The position numbers were made by a program, and so were the translations under genes. From a virus, in the IMG/VR virus record IMGVR_UViG_3300030118_002103, positions 1 to 37,875 of that record: a stretch of DNA of 37,875 bases. One strand, written 5' to 3'. Below the pieces are notes generated by a model. It was not told the DNA's origin and ran no database searches. It saw only the letters and a program-made list of their open reading frames with translations. This document shows, piece by piece, positions 8,406-13,657 of the stretch (the stretch's first letter is position 1; each line of letters begins with the position of its first letter).

Positions 8406-10076
8406 TTGGACCTACCTGACGAAATCAAGGACTTCCGAAACTTTCTATTCCTAGTCTGGAAACAACTAAACCTCCCACAACCAACACCTATCCAATATGA
8501 AATCGCAGACTACATGCAGCACGGACCAAAACGAGCTGTCATCCAAGGATTTCGAGGAGTTGGTAAGTCTTGGATTTGCAGTGCTTTCGTCGTTCACCAG
8601 TTGCTCCTCGATCCCAGCAAGAACATTCTTGTTGTCAGTGCTTCTAAAACTAGAGCAGATGATTTCAGCACATTCACACTTAGACTCATCCACGAAGCTC
8701 CATTTCTCCAACATCTTGCTCCCGGAGATAAACAACGGTTCTCCAAAATCTCCTTTGACGTTGGACCAGCTCCAGCAAGTCATGCCCCCTCCGTCAAGTC
8801 CCTCGGAATTACTTCTCAACTGACAGGATCCCGTGCTGACATAATCGTTGCTGATGACGTAGAGGTTCCAAATAACTCAGCAACACAAATGATGCGAGAC
8901 AAGCTCTCTGAGCAAGTCAAAGAGTTCGACGCTATCATCAAGCCAGACAAGGAATCCAAAATACTCTTTCTAGGAACCCCACAGTGCGAGGACACAGTTT
9001 ACAGGTCACTACAAGAACGAGGCTACGATACAAAAATCTGGCCCGCTCAATACATCACACAAAGCAAAAACAACCTGACTTACAACGACAACGTAAGTCA
9101 ACTGTGTGTAAGCACAGAAAAAGAAAACAAATCTACTGAACCTCTAAGGTTTTCTGACATAGACCTAGCTGACCGAAAGGTTTCCTACGGGTCTGCTGGG
9201 TTTGCCCTCCAGTTCATGCTGGATTCCAAGCTGTCAGACGTAGAGAAGTATCCACTGAAGATAAACGATCTTCTTGTGATGAGTTTAGACAACGATCTGG
9301 CTCCAGAAAAGGTTGTGTGGGCAAACGATCCGTCCCTGGAGTGGGATTCAACGGTTCCCAACGTAGGGATGACCGGAGATCGCTTCCACAGACCCTTTAA
9401 AGTTCTTGGAGATCACATACCTTACACCGGCAGTGTAATGAGTATTGACCCAGCAGGACGAGGAAAAGACGAAACAGGCTTTGCGGTCTGTAAGATGCTC
9501 AACGGATTCCTATACGTTCCTGCTGCTGGAGGACTACAAGGAGGATACAGTGAAGAAACACTCAAGTATCTCTGTGTGTTGGCAAAAGAACACAATGTAA
9601 ATACAATCATTGTGGAGAGTAACTTTGGTGATGGTATGTTTGTGGAGCTAATAAAGCCCATACTTACAAAGGTTCACCCTTGTACAATCGAAGAGGTCCG
9701 TCACAGCACCCAGAAAGAACGAAGGATCATAGATACCCTGGAACCCGTAATGGCAGGACACAAGCTTGTCATAGACCCAGAGGTCATCAAAAGCGACTTT
9801 AGAACAGCTCAGGAATACTCACAGGAATCATCTTTAAAATACCAGCTAATCTACCAACTAAGCAGACTTACAAGAGACAGAGGGGCTATTACACACGATG
9901 ACAGACTGGATGCCCTCAGTATCGCTATTGCCTACTGGACAGAACAAATGGCACAAGATGCCTCCCAAAAGATGGATGACAGAAAAGAAGAATTACTTCG
10001 AGACGAGCTACAGAAGTTCCAAGATAGCTTCCATAAGGCCCGAGGATCCTCTGTGAGAGGTCCTAACTGGCTCTGA
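8406..10076 (+). CDS. terL: Terminase large subunit, T7 gp19-like DNA-packaging ATPase/nuclease
   Basis: The product is 556 residues (T7 gp19 has 586). Walker A is GFRGVGKSW with Lys54, followed by the T7-type segments SFDVGPAPASHAPSVKS and GITSQLTGSRADIIVADDVE (Walker B acidic pair). The nuclease half has SIDPAGRGKDETGFAV with Asp348, then VESNFGDGMF and a C-terminal THDDRLDALS acidic motif. It cuts concatemers and pumps DNA into the prohead through the portal. No in-frame ATG or GTG lies between the upstream stop at 8370 and the conserved N-terminus, so a TTG at 8406 is the most likely start. That could keep its expression low compared with the small subunit. All key residues are present. 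Confidence 0.96.
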   Translation: MDLPDEIKDFRNFLFLVWKQLNLPQPTPIQYEIADYMQHGPKRAVIQGFRGVGKSWICSAFVVHQLLLDPSKNILVVSASKTRADDFSTFTLRLIHEAPFLQHLAPGDKQRFSKISFDVGPAPASHAPSVKSLGITSQLTGSRADIIVADDVEVPNNSATQMMRDKLSEQVKEFDAIIKPDKESKILFLGTPQCEDTVYRSLQERGYDTKIWPAQYITQSKNNLTYNDNVSQLCVSTEKENKSTEPLRFSDIDLADRKVSYGSAGFALQFMLDSKLSDVEKYPLKINDLLVMSLDNDLAPEKVVWANDPSLEWDSTVPNVGMTGDRFHRPFKVLGDHIPYTGSVMSIDPAGRGKDETGFAVCKMLNGFLYVPAAGGLQGGYSEETLKYLCVLAKEHNVNTIIVESNFGDGMFVELIKPILTKVHPCTIEEVRHSTQKERRIIDTLEPVMAGHKLVIDPEVIKSDFRTAQEYSQESSLKYQLIYQLSRLTRDRGAITHDDRLDALSIAIAYWTEQMAQDASQKMDDRKEELLRDELQKFQDSFHKARGSSVRGPNWL

Positions 10077-10131
10077 GGGTCAGCACACTAGAACACACCT
10101 AAACCCTTTCAGAATCTAAATACGGCTCATT

Positions 10132-10449
10132 ATGGCAAAACAACCAAAATACAGACCCCTAGAGGTGCTTATTGGAGGACATAGGTTTGCCATCGAATAC
10201 AAACAGATGGAAGACTATGGAGTCCTACACTTTGAAAAGAGAACAATCTCCATCAGAAAGAACCTCAGTGAAGAAGACACTTTAGACACTATTCTCCATG
10301 AGGTTGTTCATGCTTGTTTTGCCCTCAGTGGTATTGGCTACTTGCTTGATAATGACAACCTAGAGGAAGCACTAGTCAGAGCTGTGGAGAACTTGGTTGT
10401 TCCTACATTCAAAAAAGAACACACTTCTTACCTTAAACAAAAAGAGTAA
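10132..10449 (+). CDS. Small HExxH protein, putative zinc metallopeptidase-like
   Basis: The product has 105 residues with HEVVH at residues 56-60 inside a hydrophobic helix (TILHEVVHACFALSG). A downstream glutamate pair at 78-79 (NLEEALVRAVENLV) could give the third zinc ligand. This is the HExxH...E arrangement of gluzincin-like minimal metallopeptidases such as ImmA/IrrE or SprT-like domains. The protein is only about the size of a catalytic core, with no DNA-binding or signal segment. It is the last gene before the 292-bp control region and follows the large terminase by 55 bp. ImmA-type proteases cleave phage-type repressors in other elements. That role is a speculation here, and a virion or host-takeover protease is equally possible. 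No substrate can be read from the sequence. Confidence 0.7.
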   Translation: MAKQPKYRPLEVLIGGHRFAIEYKQMEDYGVLHFEKRTISIRKNLSEEDTLDTILHEVVHACFALSGIGYLLDNDNLEEALVRAVENLVVPTFKKEHTSYLKQKE

Positions 10450-10506
10450 AAATAAAATTACATTTACCTGTTGCCATATACGGTGCCGCCGATAAGGCCC
10501 CCTATA

Positions 10507-10520
10507 AGTACACTATTAGT
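10507..10520 (+). promoter_or_regulatory. Candidate phage RNA polymerase promoter core, copy 1
   Basis: The 14-mer AGTACACTATTAGT occurs here and again at 10693-10706. Its CACTATTAG centre resembles the CACTATAG core of T7-type promoters, with one extra T. Exact repetition in non-coding DNA next to a likely transcription start zone supports a regulatory role. The polymerase of this phage has diverged from T7, so its true promoter is unknown. Confidence 0.35.
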
Positions 10521-10555
10521 TATCCAAGGGTCAAATCTTAATCATCCTGACCGTT

Positions 10556-10597
10556 TGTGTAACAGAGAACAAATTGCATGTGTAATAGAGAACAAAT
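10556..10597 (+). repeat. Pair of 19-bp direct repeats, 23-bp period
   Basis: TGTGTAACAGAGAACAAAT (10556-10574) is repeated as TGTGTAATAGAGAACAAAT (10579-10597), 18 of 19 identical. The 23-bp spacing is about two helical turns, which puts both copies on the same face of DNA. Possible roles are protein-binding iterons, an operator pair, or integrase arm sites. Confidence 0.85.
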
Positions 10598-10686
10598 AAA
10601 GAAATAAAAATAACAAAGAAAAGAAAAGGAGGGATGTTTGTTTTTGTTTGTTAATATTATTCTATCTATGGATACAAACATAGGTA

Positions 10687-10706
10687 ACTATTAGTACACT
10701 ATTAGT
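10687..10706 (+). promoter_or_regulatory. Candidate phage RNA polymerase promoter core, copy 2, with an 11-bp tandem half-repeat
   Basis: ACTATTAGT is present at 10687-10695 and again at 10698-10706, an 11-bp period. The second of these completes the same 14-mer found at 10507-10520. It lies 36-55 bp before the start of the gene at 10742, a natural place for a promoter or operator. The T7-like CACTAT core is the reason for the promoter reading; an operator is the alternative. Confidence 0.35.
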
Positions 10707-10741
10707 AAGGACATACATCAAAACATATTTCCTACTTAAAT

Positions 10742-11014
10742 ATGGCTATTGAAAGATCAGGAGAAAAGTTCTCTGGATACAACAAACCAAAGAGAACTCC
10801 AGGACACAAAACTAAGTCACATGCTGTCTTAGCTAAATCAGGATCCACAATAAAACTCATTAGGTTTGGACAAAAGGGTGTCAGTGGTGCAGGTAAAAAC
10901 CCAAAGACCCCAAAGGACAAAGCCAGAAGAAAAAGCTTCAAGGCTCGTCATGCAGCCAACATAGCCAAAGGAAAACTCTCAGCAGCCTATTGGGCAAACA
11001 AAGTAAAATGGTAA
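10742..11014 (+). CDS. Small basic protein of marine-phage type, function unknown
   Basis: The product has 90 residues and is strongly basic (many Lys and Arg). The C-terminal half carries IKLIRFGQKGVSGAG followed by KARHAANIAKGKLSAAYWAN. I recognise this pattern from cyanophage and pelagiphage small proteins, possibly the family called DUF6321; I could not check the name. The charge suggests nucleic-acid or virion contact, but no function is established. It follows the candidate promoter repeats by 36 bp. The next gene, also small and basic, starts 16 bp downstream, so the two form one unit ending at the stem-loop at 11241. The start has an AT-rich leader and no Shine-Dalgarno sequence. Confidence 0.78.
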   Translation: MAIERSGEKFSGYNKPKRTPGHKTKSHAVLAKSGSTIKLIRFGQKGVSGAGKNPKTPKDKARRKSFKARHAANIAKGKLSAAYWANKVKW

Positions 11015-11030
11015 CAACAACTAAATACAT

Positions 11031-11192
11031 ATGAGCCTCTACGAGAACATCAACAAGCGCCGCAAGCTAGGCATTAGTAGATCCAAAAAGAACTCCACCA
11101 TAAGCGATAAAGCATACGCAAATATGAAGGCTGGATTTCCTAAGAAGAAAAAGAAAGCTGCTAAAAAGAAGACAGCTAAAAAGAAATACTAA
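11031..11192 (+). CDS. 53-residue Lys-rich protein of marine-phage type
   Basis: An ATG at 11031 opens a frame encoding MSLYENINKRRKLGISRSKK, then NSTISDKAYANMKAGF, then a tail of lysine and alanine repeats (PKKKKKAAKKKTAKKKY). The first 36 residues match from memory a very small conserved protein seen in many marine phages, with the same order of NINKR, SRSK, AYANMK and GF. The tail resembles histone H1-type basic tails and probably binds DNA or RNA. It is shorter than the usual 60-residue cut-off and is easily missed. It lies 16 bp after the basic 90-aa gene and is followed by the stem-loop at 11241. Function is unknown. Confidence 0.75.
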   Translation: MSLYENINKRRKLGISRSKKNSTISDKAYANMKAGFPKKKKKAAKKKTAKKKY

Positions 11193-11240
11193 ACTAGGGT
11201 TGACCAATAAAGTTTTGCTGCTAAACAGCACTCATACAAC

Positions 11241-11313
11241 GGGTTCCCTAAGTCCCTTCATTGCAGGTTTTCTTTGTTTTTCCCTGTTTTGAAAACTTAG
11301 GGAACCCCTTTTT
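11241..11313 (+). terminator. Long stem-loop with T-run, likely terminator
   Basis: GGGTTCCCTAAG (11241-11252) pairs perfectly with CTTAGGGAACCC (11296-11307), 12 bp, and is followed by CTTTTT. The 43-nt loop is T-rich and contains a smaller CAGG/CCTG pairing. Its position after two co-directed small genes and 7 bp before a lipoprotein start fits a terminator. The long loop makes it atypical. Confidence 0.65.
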
Positions 11314-11319
11314 AACTCC

Positions 11320-11511
11320 ATGAAACAAAAACTAACAATGCTCGCAATGGGATCACTTCTTGTGTCCTCTTGCTCAACCCTGGATCTTGGTGGCTCTTTT
11401 CCAGTGCCCCTCACAGATCCACCAAAAGACATCGCTGTAGAACTAGAAGTGCGCCCTATGCCTCCTAAGCTAAACGCTGGGATTGACTTGGTGCCTTCCA
11501 AGAAGGACTAA
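11320..11511 (+). CDS. Small lipoprotein, possible superinfection-exclusion or o-spanin-like protein
   Basis: The product has 63 residues. Residues 1-17 form a lipoprotein signal: MKQK, a hydrophobic core, then LVSS before Cys18, a good lipobox. The mature part of about 46 residues is proline-rich (FPVPLTDPPKD, RPMPPK) without a membrane helix, so it should sit on a membrane by its lipid anchor. Proline-rich short lipoproteins are typical of Rz1-type outer-membrane spanins, but no partner Rz gene is next to it. Phage lipoproteins can also block superinfection. The gene is bracketed by stem-loops at 11241-11307 and 11524-11594, a moron-like cassette. A TTGACC -35-like element at 11200 has no good -10, so I cannot assign a promoter. 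Confidence 0.72.
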   Translation: MKQKLTMLAMGSLLVSSCSTLDLGGSFPVPLTDPPKDIAVELEVRPMPPKLNAGIDLVPSKKD

Positions 11512-11523
11512 GAGGTCTTTTAC

Positions 11524-11594
11524 AAAGGATACCAGTAGTCTCTTCTTTATGTGTGAACAGGCAACTTCCTATAGGAGAGCTACTGGTGTCCTTT
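11524..11594 (+). terminator. Long stem-loop after the lipoprotein gene
   Basis: AAAGGATACCAGTAG (11524-11538) pairs with CTACTGGTGTCCTTT (11580-11594) over 15 positions, with one G-T pair. After a one-base bulge, CTCT/AGAG pairing extends the stem inward. It begins 12 bp after the lipoprotein stop and ends in CCTTTTG, so a terminator is likely. A processing or mRNA-protecting structure is the alternative. Confidence 0.6.
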
Positions 11595-11645
11595 TGAAGT
11601 TTGGTATAAAAATCTGAAGGGGTATACGTATATAGCGGCGAGCCA

Positions 11646-11662
11646 GAATCCCCCCGCGCACC
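11646..11662 (+). other. Candidate attachment-site core (tRNA 3'-end-like)
   Basis: GAATCCCCCCGCGCACC has the order expected for the end of a tRNA gene: the last T-loop bases GAAT, a five-base T-stem CCCCC, then a seven-base acceptor strand CGCGCAC and one more base. Tyrosine integrases of T7-like marine phages often use tRNA 3' ends. Against this, it is 3.3 kb from the integrase gene, the upstream bases do not continue the T-loop, and CCA is not encoded. Weak call. Confidence 0.2.
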
Positions 11663-11910
11663 CTCCCAGAACGCATTTTGCAAGCGGATTGTCATTCAAT
11701 TGGCATCCCCTCCCCTTCAAAGCTCGACAGGCTAGGCTTCACCGTAGGACAATAGATGCTAGGAGGTCGATTGTGGGTGGTTCTCTTGCCAGGTTTAGCC
11801 TCGCCTAAGTTTTTTAGGTAAGGGCATGTCTTTTTCTCTCTCCTTGCGTTTTTGATTTTTTTTCATTTTGTGCTTGCGCTTTGGTTCCACTTGGTCATCT
11901 TGGCGGCGTA

Positions 11911-12270
11911 ATGAAAACAAAGAACACCACCACAGAAGCACTTTTCGATTCCATTCTTTCCTCTTCTTTGTGTCGCATAGACGGCCCAAAGATCGACCTG
12001 CTGGAAACCATCCGAGACCTTTGCGATTCTATTTGCGATGAAGAGGAGACCGATTGGAACCTTGGAGAGTTTCAAGAGTTTGACTTAGCTTCATTCCTTG
12101 TGGGTGCCTACTGGTCCCTCACAGAGTGGCACGGAGGGCAAGAAACCGAAACATACGCAACGCTTTGTTCTATTGGAGAAGTATTCTCTCCCGGTATGAC
12201 AAGCGGACCAGAGGGAGACAGTGAACAATCCGCTTTTGATCTTGTAAGCGCCTATATTTCTGACAAGTAA
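11911..12270 (+). CDS. Early acidic protein of unknown function
   Basis: The product has 119 residues from the ATG at 11911. An in-frame TTG at 11881 would add ten residues without a better leader. It is the first gene of the early operon. It is acidic with many Asp and Glu (CDEEETDWNLGEFQEF), moderately aromatic (YWSLTEWHGGQE), and has no membrane helix or signal. Small acidic early proteins of phages often act by binding and blocking host factors, but no motif supports a particular target. Its first seven codons (MKTKNTT) match those of the next gene (MKTKNNTTT), perhaps a duplicated translation start. I do not recognise the family. Confidence 0.72.
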   Translation: MKTKNTTTEALFDSILSSSLCRIDGPKIDLLETIRDLCDSICDEEETDWNLGEFQEFDLASFLVGAYWSLTEWHGGQETETYATLCSIGEVFSPGMTSGPEGDSEQSAFDLVSAYISDK

Positions 12271-12281
12271 CCAACCACATC

Positions 12282-12298
12282 AAACAAAGAACCAATGA
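12282..12298 (+). repeat. Repeated translation leader, copy 1
   Basis: AAACAAAGAACCAATGA occurs here over the start codon of the gene at 12295, and is identical at 12914-12930 over the start at 12927. Looser versions precede the starts at 12577 and 13418. It contains no Shine-Dalgarno sequence, so it may be an A/C-rich leader used instead. Confidence 0.7.
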
Positions 12299-12492
12299 AA
12301 ACAAAGAACAACACCACCACCAGTCGATCCTTCAAAATTACCGTTGAAGTTGCCGCTTGTCCTTTTCTCACAACCGATGAGGACACAACCGAAACCCTCA
12401 AGAATCACTTCGAGGAGGCTCTGAGCTATTGCGACAAGTTACACCAAACAAGCAAGGTTCTCTTTCAGGAAGGCAAAACGGTTTACAAGTGA
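12295..12492 (+). CDS. Early small protein of unknown function
   Basis: The product has 65 residues, starting in the repeated leader AAACAAAGAACCAATG. The first residues MKTKNNTTT repeat those of the preceding gene. The middle (FKITVEVAACPFLTTDEDTTETLKNHFEEAL) suggests a beta strand, then a helix, and the C-terminus is mixed-charge. No membrane helix, metal-binding or DNA-binding motif is visible. It lies 24 bp after the previous gene in a run of tandem small early genes. Of unknown function; it could modulate a host protein, as small T7 early products do, but nothing in the sequence shows this. Confidence 0.65.
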   Translation: MKTKNNTTTSRSFKITVEVAACPFLTTDEDTTETLKNHFEEALSYCDKLHQTSKVLFQEGKTVYK

Positions 12493-12576
12493 TCTCTCCC
12501 GTCTCTTTATTGGTTCAGGCCAGTAGGGAGCGGGGAGCGATTAAATGACTCCGACCAAAAACAAAGAACAAAGAAA

Positions 12577-12888
12577 ATGCAACTAGTTACCACACTATCA
12601 ACAGCTCAAGCGGCCGATATTCTCTTACAAGATGATTTTGCCAACTGGACTCGACCGGGGGCCTATGCCCTTTGTGAACACCTTGAAGAAATAGCAGAAG
12701 CCACAGATGAGCCTGTAAAAATTCACCCTGTAGATATTCGCTGTGATTATTCAGAGTATGGATCAGCAGCGGAAGCGGTGGATCAATACACCGGGGGCGC
12801 TAGTGGGATTCTTGATCCTCTGGCATGGCTCCAAGAGAGAACAACTGTGATTGTATTTGATGGAGGAGTGATCATTCAAGACTTCTGA
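12577..12888 (+). CDS. Conserved phage protein of unknown function (TVIxFDGGxIxQDF family)
   Basis: The product has 103 residues. The pattern of a helical N-terminus, a DEPVKIHPVDIRCDYSEYGS segment and an ending of LQERTTVIVFDGGVIIQDF is one I know from many unrelated phage genomes, always unannotated. No catalytic residues are known to me. The compact alpha/beta pattern and the conserved C-terminal strand pair (TVIVFDGG, VIIQDF) suggest a small folded regulator. It lies 84 bp after its neighbour. The intervening DNA contains CTCCC and GGGAG blocks that may pair, and an A-rich leader (AAACAAAGAACAAAGAAA). Spread across diverse phages suggests a host-interaction role, which is inference only. 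Confidence 0.75.
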   Translation: MQLVTTLSTAQAADILLQDDFANWTRPGAYALCEHLEEIAEATDEPVKIHPVDIRCDYSEYGSAAEAVDQYTGGASGILDPLAWLQERTTVIVFDGGVIIQDF

Positions 12889-12913
12889 AGATTGCAAAGA
12901 GAACAAACAAAAC

Positions 12914-12930
12914 AAACAAAGAACCAATGA
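12914..12930 (+). repeat. Repeated translation leader, copy 2
   Basis: Identical over 17 bases to 12282-12298, again ending on a start codon. Such reuse in one operon suggests either duplicated gene starts or a favoured initiation context. Confidence 0.7.
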
Positions 12931-13238
12931 AAATTACCATTTCAGTTCAGTATCAGGGCAAACCGATGTTTGAGAGCTTTGAGGTTCCACCATCAGAGAA
13001 CGAAAGAACTTTACCCCCGACTTGGAGGCAACACCGCAAGGCTATGCGTCTTGTCAATGCGTTGAACGCAAGCGGAGCCAATGCTGATTTTCTCATGGTT
13101 CCAGAGTCGGCTGCTGAATTGCAGCGGATAGTTTCCAAGGGGCGCATGATGGCAAAAAGGGTTTGGCATTTTGCAGACATCAAACCTTCGAAAGCTAAAT
13201 CACAGGCCATCAGACAATGGCGGGAACTTGTTGCCTAA
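12927..13238 (+). CDS. Early basic protein of unknown function
   Basis: The product has 103 residues, net basic. It starts with a beta-like stretch (MKITISVQYQGKPMFESFEV), continues with PPTWRQHRKAMRLVNALNAS and ends in a Lys/Arg helix (KPSKAKSQAIRQWREL). The basic helices could bind nucleic acid, but I see no recognisable helix-turn-helix geometry. It starts inside copy 2 of the repeated leader. It is followed after 3 bp by a 59-aa gene, so translation is likely coupled. I do not recognise the family. This is one of the few early proteins basic enough to be considered as a candidate DNA-binding regulator. Confidence 0.7.
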   Translation: MKITISVQYQGKPMFESFEVPPSENERTLPPTWRQHRKAMRLVNALNASGANADFLMVPESAAELQRIVSKGRMMAKRVWHFADIKPSKAKSQAIRQWRELVA

Positions 13239-13241
13239 CCC

Positions 13242-13421
13242 ATGCCAAGCGGACCACCCATTGATGTCTCGCAGTATCTTCCCTGGATCAAGAGGAACGC
13301 AAAGATTCTTCTTGCCCACCAGCTTCTTGATTTCATAGAAGCCAACGCCGGAAGCAAGAGAGCCACAAAGAAAGCGGTTCGTGAACTACGGGAACTCCTA
13401 TTGAAACAAAAAGAACAATGA
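13242..13421 (+). CDS. 59-residue early protein, helical, basic
   Basis: An ATG at 13242, 3 bp after the preceding stop, opens a frame of 59 residues: MPSGPPIDVSQYLPWIKRNA, then KILLAHQLLDFIEANAG, then SKRATKKAVRELRELLLKQK. Its TGA overlaps the next start (ATGA at 13418), which argues strongly that it is real. The sequence predicts two or three amphipathic helices, the last strongly basic, which could bind DNA or form a small coiled coil. It is just below common length cut-offs and easily missed. I do not recognise a family. A small helical DNA-binding role, for example an excisionase-like or repressor-like protein, is possible but unproven. Confidence 0.7.
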   Translation: MPSGPPIDVSQYLPWIKRNAKILLAHQLLDFIEANAGSKRATKKAVRELRELLLKQKEQ

Positions 13422-13657
13422 TAAATGCAGCAATCAACGGAGCAATCGCTCTTGTCAAATCCAACATCTTTGAAGGCAAGGATATTACCATCATTAAAGA
13501 CTACAATGATGGCATGGTGGCAGTTCTCAACAACACTGGATCGTGCGTAGCTGTCATGGCTTATGATGAGGAAGATGACTACTTCTATAATACCTCCGGG
13601 TGGGTAAAGGTAGCAGATCACGAGGCCATCAAGCTTGCGGATTCACTCTACGGATAA
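13418..13657 (+). CDS. Early small protein of unknown function
   Basis: The product has 79 residues. The first part (MINAAINGAIALVKSNIFEG) is mildly hydrophobic but interrupted by polar residues, and is not a clear membrane helix. The rest alternates strands and acidic turns (DITIIKDYNDGMVAVLNN, YDEEDDYFYNTSGWVKVADH), suggesting a small beta-rich fold. It overlaps the previous gene by 4 bp (ATGA) and ends directly against the next ATG, so it belongs to a tightly packed translational chain. Family not recognised. Confidence 0.68.
   Translation: MINAAINGAIALVKSNIFEGKDITIIKDYNDGMVAVLNNTGSCVAVMAYDEEDDYFYNTSGWVKVADHEAIKLADSLYG

Larger units (their letters stand above)
10450..10741. other. Intergenic control region with direct repeats and promoter-like motifs
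   Basis: The 292 bp between the HExxH gene and the basic 90-aa gene contain no credible reading frame. They hold a 19-bp direct repeat (10556-10597), three copies of ACTATTAGT, a purine-rich run (AAGAAAAGAAAAGGAGGGATG around 10618-10636), and a short inverted repeat CTATG/CATAG near 10665-10683. In T7-like phages the space after the terminase genes holds the genome ends and the first promoters. This region, or the one at 11512-11910, is the likely equivalent. Confidence 0.55.
11512..11910. other. 399-bp non-coding stretch ahead of the early operon
   Basis: I see no credible gene here. It contains a long stem-loop at 11524-11594, the palindrome TATACGTATA at 11623-11632, a tRNA-3'-end-like sequence at 11646-11662, and an imperfect hairpin at 11799-11823 (CCTAA/TTAGG core) followed by T-rich DNA to about 11870. 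In T7-like phages the segment before the first early gene carries host-type promoters and lies next to the terminal repeat, so both are expected near here. I could not find a convincing -35/-10 pair; TTGGTA (11601) with TATACG (11623) is the best I see and is weak. Confidence 0.6.

Noticed and set aside
8466-8823. Overlapping frames on both strands within the terminase gene
   Set aside because: They cover the Walker A and B coding region of the large terminase and have no independent signal.
12546-12587. 13-codon frame ahead of the 12577 gene
   Set aside because: Too short to support; it is the A-rich leader read as codons. It could be a coupling leader peptide but nothing shows that.
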